A DNA stretch of 64,000 nt from Armigeres subalbatus (lineage: Eukaryota; Arthropoda; Insecta; Diptera; Culicidae), in contig NC_085140.1 in assembly GCF_024139115.2 (NCBI RefSeq), forward strand, positions 31,731,806 to 31,795,805, read 5' to 3'. The notes under the pieces are model-generated. The model ran no database searches, had not been told where the DNA came from, and was given only the letters and a program-made list of their open reading frames with translations. The position numbers and the translations under genes are program-made. How positions within the stretch are numbered: the stretch's first letter is position 1; the number at the start of each line of letters is the position of its first letter. Shown here piece by piece: positions 24,445 through 34,860 of this stretch.

Positions 24445-24623
24445 AGTTCCTCGAAAAAAATCTCTAGGAGTTCCTCCGGGAGGACCTTTAAGAATTCTTC
24501 CAGGAGCTCCTCCTGGAATTCTCACGGAAGTTCATTTGGGAGTTCATCCAGGAGCTCTTACGAAAGCTCCTCCAGGATTTCCTCCTGAAATTCTGGTGGA
24601 TCTCCCGGAGGAATCCCTAAAGG
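24445..24623. repeat. Degenerate GGAATTCCTCC-type repeats
   Basis: This short stretch of AGTTCCTCC, GGAGCTCCTCC and GGAATTCTC motifs continues the family of 22190-23310. It is cut at its right end by a SINE insertion. Confidence 0.6.
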
Positions 24624-24917
24624 GGCCCTCCTTAGCCGTGCGGTAAGACGCGCGACTACAAAGCAAGACCATGCTGAGGGTGGCTGGGTTCGATTCCCGG
24701 TGCCGGTCTAGGCAATTTTCGGATTTGAAATTGTCTCGACTTCCCTGGGCATAAAAGTGTCATCGTGTTAGCCTCATGATACACGAAAGCAAAAATGGTA
24801 ACTTGGCTTAGAGACCTCGCAGTTGATAACTGTGGAAGTGCTTAATGAACACTAAGCTGCGAGGCGGCTCTGTCCCAGTGTGGGGATGTAATGCCAATAA
24901 GAAGAAAAAGAAGAAGA
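24624..24917 (+). mobile_element. tRNA-derived SINE, near full length
   Basis: It starts GGCCCTCCTTAGCCGTGCGG, which includes a box A-like TAGCCGTGCGG. Box B GGTTCGATTCC follows, then the conserved body and an AAGAAGAAAAAGAAGAAG tail. This copy has the longest 5' end on this strand. It sits inside the degenerate GGAATTCC array. No clear TSD was seen. Confidence 0.85.
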
Positions 24918-25024
24918 CCTCTAACGCTAACACCAATACTAATACAGAATATGTAGATTGGGCTTACAAACACAATGATCAAACATTTGTATTCGAACTT
25001 ATTGAACACCCTGTATAAGTATGA

Positions 25025-25182
25025 TCGTGTTAGCCTCATGATATACGAATGCAAAAATGGTAACTTGGCTTAGAAACCTCGCAGTTAATAACTGTGGAAG
25101 CGCTTAATGAAAACTAAACTGCGAGGGGGCTCTGTCCCAGTGTGGGGATGTAATGTCAATAAGAAGAAGAAGAAGAAGATCC
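25025..25182 (+). mobile_element. SINE 3' fragment
   Basis: It matches the 3' half of the SINE at 24624-24917 from ATCGTGTTAGCCTCATGATA to GGGGATGTAATGTCAATAAG and the AAGAAG tail. The tRNA-like head is missing. It lies about 110 bases after the first copy in the same orientation, as expected for a 5'-truncated second insertion or a partial duplication. Confidence 0.8.
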
Positions 25183-25189
25183 CCAAAGG

Positions 25190-26295
25190 ATCTGCCGGAG
25201 GAGCTCCCATAAGAACACCCGGTGAAATTTCAGGAGGAACTCCTAGAAGAATCTATAGAGGGCCTCCCGGATGAACACTCATGGAAGCTGTCGGAAGAAC
25301 TTTAGAAGGAATTTCCAGATAAATTTCTTAAGAAAGTTTAAATGATTTCCATAAAAAAAATCTGAATGATTTCCTGGAAGGGCTACTGGTGGAACTGCCG
25401 GAGGAATTCCCAGAGAAATTCCCGGATGAATTGCCGGTGGAATTCCCGGAGGAATTCTAGAAGGAACGTACGGAAGAATTTCTGAAAAAAATCCCGGGAG
25501 AATTTTCATAGGAACCCCCGGAAAAACTGGCAGTGAAACTACCAGAAGAATACTCGGAAAAACTTGGAGAATTCATCTTATAGACAAATCTCGTCTAGCT
25601 GAAACCTCCTGAGGAGCTCCCAAAGACATTCTCGGAGGAGCTTCTGGTGGAATTTCTGCATAAATTCTTGTAGAAGCCTAAATGAATTCCAATTCTGGAG
25701 AAATTCCCGGAAGAATTTTCAGAGGAACCCCCGTAGGAACTGCTGATAGAACTACCGGAATAATTCCCGAAGGAACTCCCGGAGGAATGGAGGAATTCTT
25801 GGAAGAACTGCCTGTGGAACTCCTGGAAAAATTCCCGGAGGAATTTTTGGAGAAACTCTTGGAGGATCTCCCATTGGAAATCTTGAAGTTTCCACCGGAG
25901 TTTTTTCAGGATTTCCATGGGTATTAATCTAAAAATTCCTCTGAAAATTCCATTGTTGATTTCATTTTTGTTATAATTTCTGTATAAATTTTCGGTGGAA
26001 TTCTTGAAGAAATTTTATGGAATTTACACAAGAAATTCGAAGATTTTTCGCGAAATTCTACTGGCAATTTTACTGGCAATTCTGCGGAGTTTTCACGGAA
26101 TATTCTTAGGTGCAATTTTTCAGAAATTGGAATTTTCTGAAGAATTCCCTGCAAAACTTATAAAGGATCAATTCCCGGCAAAATTAATGGTGGAATTCCT
26201 GAAGACATTGCCGAAGAAGTTGCTGGAGGCATTCCTAAAGAATTTCGTTTAGAATGTCTGGAGCAATTGTCGAAGGAATTCCTGGAGAAAAATTG
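25190..26295. repeat. Degenerate GGAATTCCYGGAGGAA array
   Basis: Irregular GGAATTCCCGGAGGAA and related motifs occur in the complementary orientation to 22190-23310. Divergence is high. Frames on both strands (25595-25918, 25682-25927, 25995-26252) are low-complexity products of the repeat. Confidence 0.65.
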
Positions 26296-27690
26296 CATAT
26301 TGTTTTTTCTGCCTATTTTATGATAAATACTAGCGTAAGAAACCCAGCTTTGCCCGGGTGTTGCAAACGTCACGAAGAACTATTTGTAGCACCGCACTCT
26401 AGATCAGTTCCCTTGCGTTTGTTTTGTTATCCTCAACAGCTGACTCAAAATTGTATTCTAATGATATTTAACATTTCCCCGTTAAATTCACCAACTTTTT
26501 GCATATACAAACCTCGCGCCTCCCAAAACGAATCGATTAGGAAAACAATATTGCAAATCGGTCCACCCGTCCGTGAGTTAAATCGTCAGGAAGGGAATCT
26601 CAACTCATTTTTATTATATAGATTATTTCAGAGAGGATTTGTTTAGAAATTCAGATGTATGGTTCTAGTTTTCTAAAACTCATGGAATAATGCAGGATTT
26701 TTATAATAATTGTTATAGCCGATTTTATATTCTTCTGAATAATAAGTTTGTTAATAATTTTCTCACCTTATTTAAAAATATCTGATTAGTAATAAATCAT
26801 GCATTTTTAAATCTTCTATTGTTTTAATGATTATTGTTGTTAAATAAACGCACAACGCGAACGTTGCATTGTTGGCGTGAATGCGTCTCGTTCATTGGCG
26901 TTGCTTTTTAGTACAAAACGCTGATGTCAACGCCCAGCGCGACGAGACGCGCAACGCTCATGTGATCCAGCTTTAGCTGTTGGTTGTGAATTTGGTTTCA
27001 AAATTTTTGGAACTTAGAAGGAAATAGTACCAAGCACTGATATTCATGTGTTTTTATAAAACTACCGTCGTCGGGGGTGACAATGGGTCAAACGGGGGTG
27101 AGAATGGGTCACTGTTTCAGCTACTTAGAATGCTTGTTATTATTTTTGCTAGAATGCTCGGATTATTTTTGCCAGAAAATAATAATTTGAGGGGCAACAA
27201 TAGAATTTAAAGAAAGTTTTGAGAGTTTTTAAAATTTTGTCTTACAAATCCAAGGAGTTGTTAGATTTTTTTTCCCTTTAAAATTAATTATTATTTTCCC
27301 TTATTGACCTTTCGAAGACCGGTAGGGCATAACTTTTAATGAATAGTTGTAACGACCTTTCCTTCCCGATTGATAATCATATACCAAGAACTTACGTATT
27401 GGTTACTCAACTTGAACTATGTTTGAAATCAGGTGAGAACATTTTACAATTCTAAATCTGATTTACTAACTAAAAAACGCACCGCATCACTTCACATTTT
27501 TGAACAGTAGGCATAAAGGCTTTTGAATTTCAACTGTTATAGAGATGAATCAAATAAGGCCTGCTGAGGAAATGCATGTTTCAGATTCGGTTTCAATACA
27601 GTGTCCCCGTATAATGTTAATAACTGGTGATTTAACTCACAAATACTCGAATTGAAATTAAAAATGCACTTTAAAAAAATCCGTAGATTC
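26296..27690. other. Unassigned AT-rich sequence with small inverted repeats
   Basis: An inverted pair GCGTCTCGTT / GCGACGAGACGC lies in a CG-rich island at about 26855-26962. A doubled GGGGTGACAATGGGTCA-like motif lies at about 27075-27110 and may be one end of a MITE, but its partner was not found. No gene is supported. Confidence 0.35.
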
Positions 27691-27699
27691 ACGCACAGA

Positions 27700-28640
27700 A
27701 ATATATTGTAGTAACAACAATATTTCAGATTGAATTCAACAATAAATATTGTTAACTCAGGGCTAATAATATTTGTCGTTTGAGTCAATCCATAATATTG
27801 TTGTTTCTACAATCAAACCGTTTCGTGATTTGAGTCGCATTATTGTAGAATCAACAATATTATTGTTGAAACAATCATCAGCGCATTATAGTTTCAATGA
27901 TATAAACATATCAATTCAACAATATAATATTGTTGAAATAATAATAATTACTTTTATTTATTTATGCTTAATATTTTTTCCGATTTTTTTTTCGTTTCAA
28001 GATGAAAATGAATAAAAACAAATGAATGTACTACGGTTGATATTTTATTTATTTTTTCATCACCCAATTATTCACATAATTACTTATTGTTAATAAAAAA
28101 TCTGCTTCCAATGGCAATGCTGATTGAGAGCAAGCTCTGAAAATGAAAAATAAGATTGAGAATTAGTTATCGTTTGATGAAAATTACACACATTTTACCT
28201 GATTTTCCCATGTTTGTTGCTAAATTTGTTGAAGGTGGAACCAAGCAAACCATGCTGACGATGAAAGATTGACCAGCGCCCGCCATTCCGTTGTTCTGCG
28301 AATTAGAAAACAATATAGTTTTTAGGCGATTTAATTTAATGTTATCATACAAACCTATAGTGATATGTTTTAATCGATAACGAGCCGGAATACTCCAGAA
28401 ATGAGAGGTATCACCTAGTTCAACAAAATACATTTTTAAATTGTTATGATCGAGTTTTACACATAAAAAAGAACACACCGCTTGACATTTAAGCATATTT
28501 GGAACAAAACGAAATATTGTTAAAATAAAAATATTTATTGTTATTCCAACTAGGTATTCCAGTAGAAACAACAATAAAATCTTTTTGAATCAACAGCTAA
28601 ACGATTGTTGAATTCAACAATATTTATCTTTAGTTTAATC
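27700..28640. repeat. AATATTGTTG-rich blocks flanking a candidate gene
   Basis: Motifs of the type CAACAATATTGTTG recur in both orientations at about 27705-27955 and again at about 28505-28635. Between them lies the candidate spliced gene on the minus strand. The blocks are partly inverted relative to one another, as in the terminal regions of a DNA element. Outer boundaries and TSD could not be fixed. Confidence 0.45.
28049..28496 (-). CDS. Candidate three-exon small gene, 108 residues
   Basis: I do not recognise the product. Exon 1 runs 28496-28355 from an ATG, exon 2 runs 28295-28199 and exon 3 runs 28136-28049, ending in TAA. The introns are 59 and 62 bases, start GT and end AG, and keep one frame through 109 codons including the stop. 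The second has a CTAAT branch-like motif and a strong pyrimidine tract before TTTTCAG. Introns of about 60 bases are usual in dipterans. An AATAAA polyadenylation motif overlaps the stop. Residues 1-15 hold three cysteines (C4, C8, C12). No signal peptide or membrane segment is obvious. The gene lies between AATATTGTTG-rich blocks, so it may be a passenger gene of a mobile element. Alternative: chance GT/AG pairs in AT-rich DNA, since exon 2 is open in two frames. Confidence 0.45.
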
Positions 28641-28719
28641 ATACACAATTTCGCTGCGTGTTTCCATAGAAAGCATTCAATTCCGTAAATCTAAGGAAAT
28701 TTCCGTAGATCTGGCATCG

Positions 28720-29285
28720 CTGGTGGGATTGGCTCTGGAGCATGGGTTAGGTTTCATGGCAGAGGTTCGTCTTGGTTAACGAGTTGCCAATGTGATAGTA
28801 ATAAAAGGGTAGTGTATATTCTCTAATTTAATGCGGAAACGAGCTTTATTCCTCAGTTCGAATTCTAACAGTTTCATGCTAGAACTAGTCAAGTTGTAGG
28901 TAAATAATATGGAAACTGTCTGAAAGCCCATTTCCAGTTCTTGCGATTGCTAGAACATGAGAAATATATGGAAAGATACAAAGTAAAGCCTGTCCACGTT
29001 AAATTTCGGACACTTAGCTAATGTCCAATCGATCTGTCGTCATTTCATTAATTTGGGCGTGTTTAAAACATGCTGAAAGCAGCACATAAATCAGACAGAT
29101 TCAGCTGTCATGTAAATTGATCGTCTCAGTGGTTTGTGAAAATTTTCAAAAATCGTTCTATACGATGGGTGTCCGAAATTTAACGTGGACAGGCTTTAGG
29201 AGGAGCGAATGGGTCTGTGATTGAACTCACGACCTATTGCGTGTGAGGCAGAAGTTGTAGCCATATGCCCGGTTCTACATCATAA
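28720..29285 (-). mobile_element. Second tRNA-derived SINE family, interrupted copy
   Basis: Read on the minus strand, the tRNA-like head (CTTCTGCCTCACACGCAATAGG, then box B-like GAGTTCAATC) lies at about 29285-29199. The body follows after the MITE interruption: CTTTGTATCTTTCC, CATGTTCTAGCAATCG, AACTCGTTAACCAAGACG. The same order is seen on the plus strand at 62803-63135. The head resembles tRNA-related SINEs such as Gecko of Aedes, but identity is not checked. Confidence 0.65.
28986..29196. mobile_element. TA-flanked MITE inside the SINE, 211 bp
   Basis: The long perfect inverted ends start AAGCCTGTCCACGTTAAATT (28986 onward) and end with its complement at 29196. TA lies immediately outside on both sides. 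It splits the SINE body between ...GCTCCTCC and CTTTGTATC, showing that it jumped after the SINE. TA duplication and ends fit a Tc1/mariner-derived element. Confidence 0.85.
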
Positions 29286-29289
29286 AGAT

Positions 29290-30216
29290 GCATTTGTAAA
29301 AATAATACATAATTTATGTAAAATAAAAAATAATAGTACATTAAAAAAACAAAATAAATAGTGACGTCTTGTTCGTACACACTTAATTTTTTATCGGTAT
29401 CTCAGCAAAATGTTAAACTGTTACTGAGATTCACACAGCAAACATGTTTTTTTTCCGAGATTTCTGTCAAAGTTGTAGAAAATTAAAAAATAATTTGTCG
29501 AAAATCAGCTAACAAACTTCATTTTTGCCGGAATAGCAGTTTTTTATTTTGCTGGCGCACTAAGCTTCCCGCCAATATATTAAGCTATTAAGCCAAGATA
29601 TTTAACAAAAAATTGTTTTCGTATGGCCGAGTTGCCGAATAATATGCAATTAATGGTTAATAATGTTTTCATCTACTGCAGTGAGCATTTTCAGTATGGG
29701 GCACTCCATGGACAAATCTCTCTCTGTCTCTTTCGTTCTTTATGGAAGTTTGAAAACAACAAGGCCAATTTTAGTATGGTGAATATCGATCAATGGATAA
29801 AAACTGGAAAAATAAAATAAAAAGTCAATATGCAAAATTAAAATTATCGAATTTGCAAAGCAAAATAGTGCTTTTGGGGGAAAACTAAAGATTGTGTTTA
29901 AGAGGATTAACTCCTAAGGTTACAAAAGACTGAAGACTGAATCGGAACAGTAAAAAGGCAGAACTCAGATATCATCTTAATTTGTTGACTTAAGCCGATT
30001 GGTAGATACCACAGCGTGACTGTAATATTTTAATCAAATATTTGTTTTTGATAGCTTTAACGTACATGTAATGCACGAGTTTGGCAAAACATTGAACCAG
30101 GAAGATATCGAAATGTAGAGAAAAGTTATACATGAAAACAGGTCACAAAACGAGACAGGACTGGAGATCACGAAACTAGAACAGGCAGACAGCATAAGAT
30201 AAATAATGATCTTATT
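29290..30216. other. Unassigned AT-rich sequence
   Basis: No recognisable gene or repeat. The 29623-29820 frame has no known domain. Confidence 0.4.
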
Positions 30217-30221
30217 CTAAT

Positions 30222-31366
30222 TGTTGTGTCAGGCTTATGAACGCACCCCGAGAATGAGGAGAAATAAAGAGTAATCGTCAGCTGATATACTCTATCGAAT
30301 AAACGATGATCGCAGTTGATTTGTGACAACCAACTCAACAACATGTGTTTCTATTTTGTCTCCTTGCTCCATTCGTAATTATGTCCACCATCGCTCATTT
30401 TATCAGATATAACAGTGGCGACAAGGATGAACTATTTTTATCAAAGTTATTTCTGTTTTGAAGCGTGCATTTCATAGTGAAAGCAATAATGTTGACATGT
30501 GAACGACAATTTGTGTGATTTTTAGCTTCGTTTAACGGGTTTTGCATGATTTTTATGTGATCATTGCGCTGTGATTTTTTTTTGCCCGTTTCGTTTGTGA
30601 AGCATTTGTTATCAAATATGATATATATTTTATAAAGAAAACATTTTTGTTGCTGTCACGTTATGATATTTGTTATTGGTTTTTTTTTTATTTTTTGTGT
30701 GATAGTGACTTTTATTAGCAGCGTAACTTTTTTTTTGCGATGGAGGAAAGCACCATGATGTTTCGTTGGCTCTAAAGAATAAATTGAATGCCTAAGCCAT
30801 AGCCATCACGAATGGACATAAAGATAATATGTGAGAAAAGCACTTTTGTTTGTATACGCTTGTTAAAATGTTATACCTACGTAAGAGTATTAAAGAGTTT
30901 TATAAATAAGTTTCTCGGATATTTTGAATGTGTTTGTGCTTAACGATGTTTATAATGATGATAGTTCGACGGAATAAATATTTAAAAATTGTTCTATTAT
31001 CTACATAGTATAGTGCTATAAAAAAAATAGTAAACTAAAAACACACTAAAAATGTGTATCAAGAGTAAATCTCTTCTCTGAGATTTTCTACAAATTCTGT
31101 GTATTGAAATTGTAAATACAAATATTTATACATTTAAGTAAGGCATAGACAGAGAACTAAAGGGTGTAGGAGTTGTTGTGTCAGGCTTATGAACGCACCC
31201 CGAGAATGAGGAGAAATAAAGAGTAATCGTCAGCTGATATACTCTATCGAATAAACGATGATCGCAGTTGATTTGTGACAACCAACTCAACAACATGTGT
31301 TTCTATTTTGTCTCCTTGCTCCATTCGTAATTATGTCCACCATCGCTCATTTTATCAGATATAACA
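30222..31366 (+). mobile_element. Short non-autonomous LTR retrotransposon (TRIM-like)
   Basis: Two 193-bp LTRs (30222-30414 and 31174-31366) appear identical base for base, start TGTTGTGTCAGG and end GATATAACA. The 5-bp duplication CTAAT lies directly outside both (30217-30221 and 31367-31371). A primer-binding-like GTGGCGACAAGGATGA follows the left LTR, and a purine-rich AAAGGGTGTAGGAG precedes the right. The 759-bp interior has no gag or pol. Only a short frame beginning ATGGAGGAAAGC near 30740 could be a gag remnant. Identical LTRs imply recent insertion. It must have used proteins from another element. Confidence 0.9.
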
Positions 31367-31371
31367 CTAAT

Positions 31372-33400
31372 ATTTTAACATCAAATCGATTTTAAAGATA
31401 GTGTAATTCGGAGTAAACATATTTTTTCTTTTATGTTTATTGATTTTGTTTTGCAGAATTATCAACACACATAGGTTTTCATTGGTCTTCGAATATCATT
31501 TGTTTATTTTTATTCCATCCATTTCTCAGCCTCACAATGCTGTCTCAATCGTTTTAGTTTCCAAGTAAGAAAGAGAATTGTTTATCTTGACTTTCCATCA
31601 TATCCATTACCGGAAGGATGCAAGCTGAAACGAGCTGAAAATGTCCCCTGTTGCGTTTTGCATAATACTCGAAAGTTATTGAATGGGAGGATTCCCAGAA
31701 CGAAAAAAAAATCAGAAAACTCCGAACAAAGCCTCCCAACTTTACCAGTCCGCTTTAATCGGATGAAAGAGTCAAAAGTTTCCAAATTGTCATCTCTGCC
31801 GAAAATTGTTCACTCCAACTTCCGCTCAGATGTGACTGCAGCAATGGATGAGGATGGGGGGGGGCTGGAAGCCAACCACCCAGGTATCACACAATGAGAC
31901 AATTGAATGAAGAAAATTGAATTGCTTAGCATCGACACAGTATCGTACGTATTCGTATAGTTGACATCAATGGATGGGTTGGGGTATATTTAAATTGAGC
32001 CAAATTGGAAATTTTCAAATGTTTTTTTTTTTTTCTTAGTGGAACAGATTAGTGAATGTTGCTTTTGTTAAGCCGAAAAGTTTTTGAGTGGAGTCATGTA
32101 GTTGAAATAAATTGCGGTTTCTCTGCAGCAATAAGGTTGGAAATAATTGAAACTTTGAAGACACTTATGTGTCTCCAAATGAAATGCTTGCGGGCGGCTG
32201 AAACACCTTGACCATTCGTTAGACAATAATAGAAGTAAATACGTATTTATTTGAGCTTCTTAGCGGAATATACAGCGGAAAAAGATCTACAAATTCTTCT
32301 TCTTATTTCTTGCACTGTGGAAATATAATGGGTATTTATTGATATCTACTCTTTTAAAAGTGGAAATAGGAAAATGATTTCCATATACATTTTTTTTTGC
32401 AATTTGATCTTCGTAAATTTCGTGCAGTTCTCCCAAAAGCCAATTCTTAACGAAGAACAAACTGCTCCCTTTGCAAGCCCTAAACCAATAAAGACCCGAA
32501 ACAATCCATCCTCATCAACACCTCCTCTCGCATTTCCTAAACCCCTAAAAAAGTTGCCCCGATGCCATCTCAATCTCACTTTCACGTGACAAACTGCCAC
32601 TAACCCGACGTTGCATCAATTCGTCACCATCGGCCACCACACCGGCTCTGCTCGGGAGGTCGGTCACAAAACGGTTGCCCATTACGGCACGCATCGTCAA
32701 CGCCGCTCCGAGCACGTTCGCCCTGGCGAACCGCGTCCTTCGGACACTTCCATTGTTGTGGACAAAAATGTTACGCGCATTTGTTTCCGGCGCGTGATCC
32801 CTCCCGCTCTCCTCCACATATAGGCCGGGCAGAATCACTCCGTGCTGTAGAAGCCATCGGAATAGCCGTCATGGGGTGGCCGAAAAAAACTACTCGTAAT
32901 CTCGAAATTATACGCTTTATTGGCCGCAACCATGTAGCGCTCGCAATTAATAGCCACTTTCGACTGACGCCTGGTTGAGTGTAGTGGGAAAGGTCTGTCC
33001 CACGTCTGTCCCACTGATTCACTATGGGATTTCGAGCGGCTAAAGAACCAAATTTACTTCATTGTATTTGCTGTGAGTAGTACATTGGCAGTAAATTGCG
33101 TTACTTCTCCAGTTCTTCAAAGCATAGCTCATGTGTTCAGAAACAAAGGAATAAAACGCAGTTCTGCGTGTTTCTTATAATTAAAATATTTCCACGCATG
33201 TTAACATAAAGATCCAAAGAATTTGGTGCTTTAAAATTTTTCACGACGAAGGGATAAATTTGTTACAGTGAAATGAAGAATGAGACAGTGCCCCTAATTG
33301 AATTCCTCTTTACGTAAGCTGTATAATTCGTAGTTGCTACTCTGTGATTGAACATCGAAATTACAGAACGAATCAACATAAAGCAAGAGGTTTCGGTAAG
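31372..33400. other. Unassigned region
   Basis: 32590-32990 is more GC-rich and open on both strands (minus 32545-32838 and 32771-33022, plus 32611-32823), but no domain is recognised. A small direct repeat GTCTGTCCCACGTCTGTCCCAC lies near 32992-33013. Confidence 0.35.
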
Positions 33401-33404
33401 GTAA

Positions 33405-34860
33405 TTTCTCCGGAAGTTCCTCCAGGAATTCCTCCGGAAGTTCCTCCAGGAATTCCTCCGGAAGTTCCTCCAGGAATTCCTCCGGAAGTTCCTCCAGGAA
33501 TTCCTTTGGAAGTTCCTCCAGGAATTCCTTCGGAAGTTCCTCCAGGAATTCCTCCGGAAGTTCCTCCAGGAATTCCTCCGGAAGTTCCTCCAGGAATTCC
33601 TCCGGAAGTTCCTCCAGCAATTCCTCCGGAAGTTCCTCCAGGAATTCCTTCGGAAGTTCCTCCAGCAATTCCTCCGGAAGTTCCTCCAGCAATTCCTCCG
33701 GAAGTTCCTCCAGGAATTCCTCCGGAAGTTTCTCCAGGAATTCCTCCGGAAGTTTCTCCAGGAATTCCTCCGGAAGTTCCTCCAGGAATTCCTCCGGAAG
33801 TTCCTCCAGGAATTCCTTCGGAAGTTCCTCCAGGAATTCCTTCGGAAGTTCCTCCAGGAATTCCTTCGGAAGTTCCTCCAGGAATTCCTTCGGAAGTTCC
33901 TCCAGGAATTCCTCCGGAAGTTCCTCCAGGAATTCCTCCGGAAGTTCCTCCAGGAATTCCTCCGGAAGTTCCTCCAGCAATTCCTCCGGAAGTTCCTCCA
34001 GCAATTCCTCCGGAAGTTCCTCCAGCAATTCCTCCGGAAGTTCCTCCAGCAATTCCTCCGGAAGTTCCTCCAGGAATTCCTCCGGAAGTTTCTCCAGGAA
34101 TTCCTCCGGAAGTTCCTCCAGGAATTCCTCCGGAAGTTCCTCCAGCAATTCCTCCGGAAGTTCCTCCAGGAATTCCTCGGAAGTTCCTCCAGGAATTCCT
34201 CCAAAAGTTCCTCCTGGAATTCCTCCGGAAGTTCCTCCAGGACTTCCTCTAGAAGTTCCTGCAATAATTCCTCCGGAATATTCTCCAGGAATTACTCCAG
34301 TAGTTCCTCTAGGAATACCTTCGGAAGTTCCTCCAGGAATTCCTCCGGAAGTTTCTCCAGGTATTCCTCCGGAAGTTCCTCCAGGAATTCCTCCGGAAGT
34401 TCCTCCAGGAATTCCTCCGGAAGTTCCTCCAGGAATTCCTCCGGAAGTTCCTCCAGGAATTCCTCCGGAAGTTCCTCCAGGAATTCCTCCGGAAGTTCCT
34501 CCAGGAATTCCTCCGGAAGTTCCTCCAGGAATTCCTCCGGAAGTTCCTCCAGGAATTCCTCCGGAAGTTCCTCCAGGAATTCCTCCGGAAGTTCCTCCAG
34601 GAATTCCTCCGGAAGTTCCTCCAGGAATTCCTCCGGAAGTTCCTCCAGGAATTCCGACGGAAGTTCCTCCAGGAATTCCTCCGGAAGTTCCTCCAGGAAT
34701 TCCTCCGGAAGTTCCTCCAGGAATTCCTCCGGAAGTTCCTCCAGGGATTCCTCCGGAAGTTCCTCCAGGAATTCCTCCGGAAGTTCCGCCAGTGATTAGT
34801 GGGGAAGTTCCTCCAGGAATTCCTCAGGAAGTTCTACCTGGAATCAGTTGGGAACCTTAA
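33405..34860. repeat. Homogeneous 24-bp tandem array, about 60 units
   Basis: The unit GGAAGTTCCTCCAGGAATTCCTCC is made of two related 12-mers. Most units differ at only one or two fixed positions (CCTTCGG, CAGCAATT, TTTCTCC variants). A more diverged patch at about 34190-34330 separates a variable block (33405-34190) from a very uniform block (34330-34790). Because 24 is a multiple of three, frames stay open on both strands: the plus strand reads (PEVPPGIP)n, the minus strand (LEELPEEF)n or (RNSWRNFR)n. This is a repeat product, not evidence for a gene. Confidence 0.95.

Noticed and set aside
33263..34264. Frames of about 300 codons in the 24-bp array
   Set aside because: They are produced by a repeat unit divisible by three and are open on both strands at once. 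No flanking protein-like sequence or splice support.
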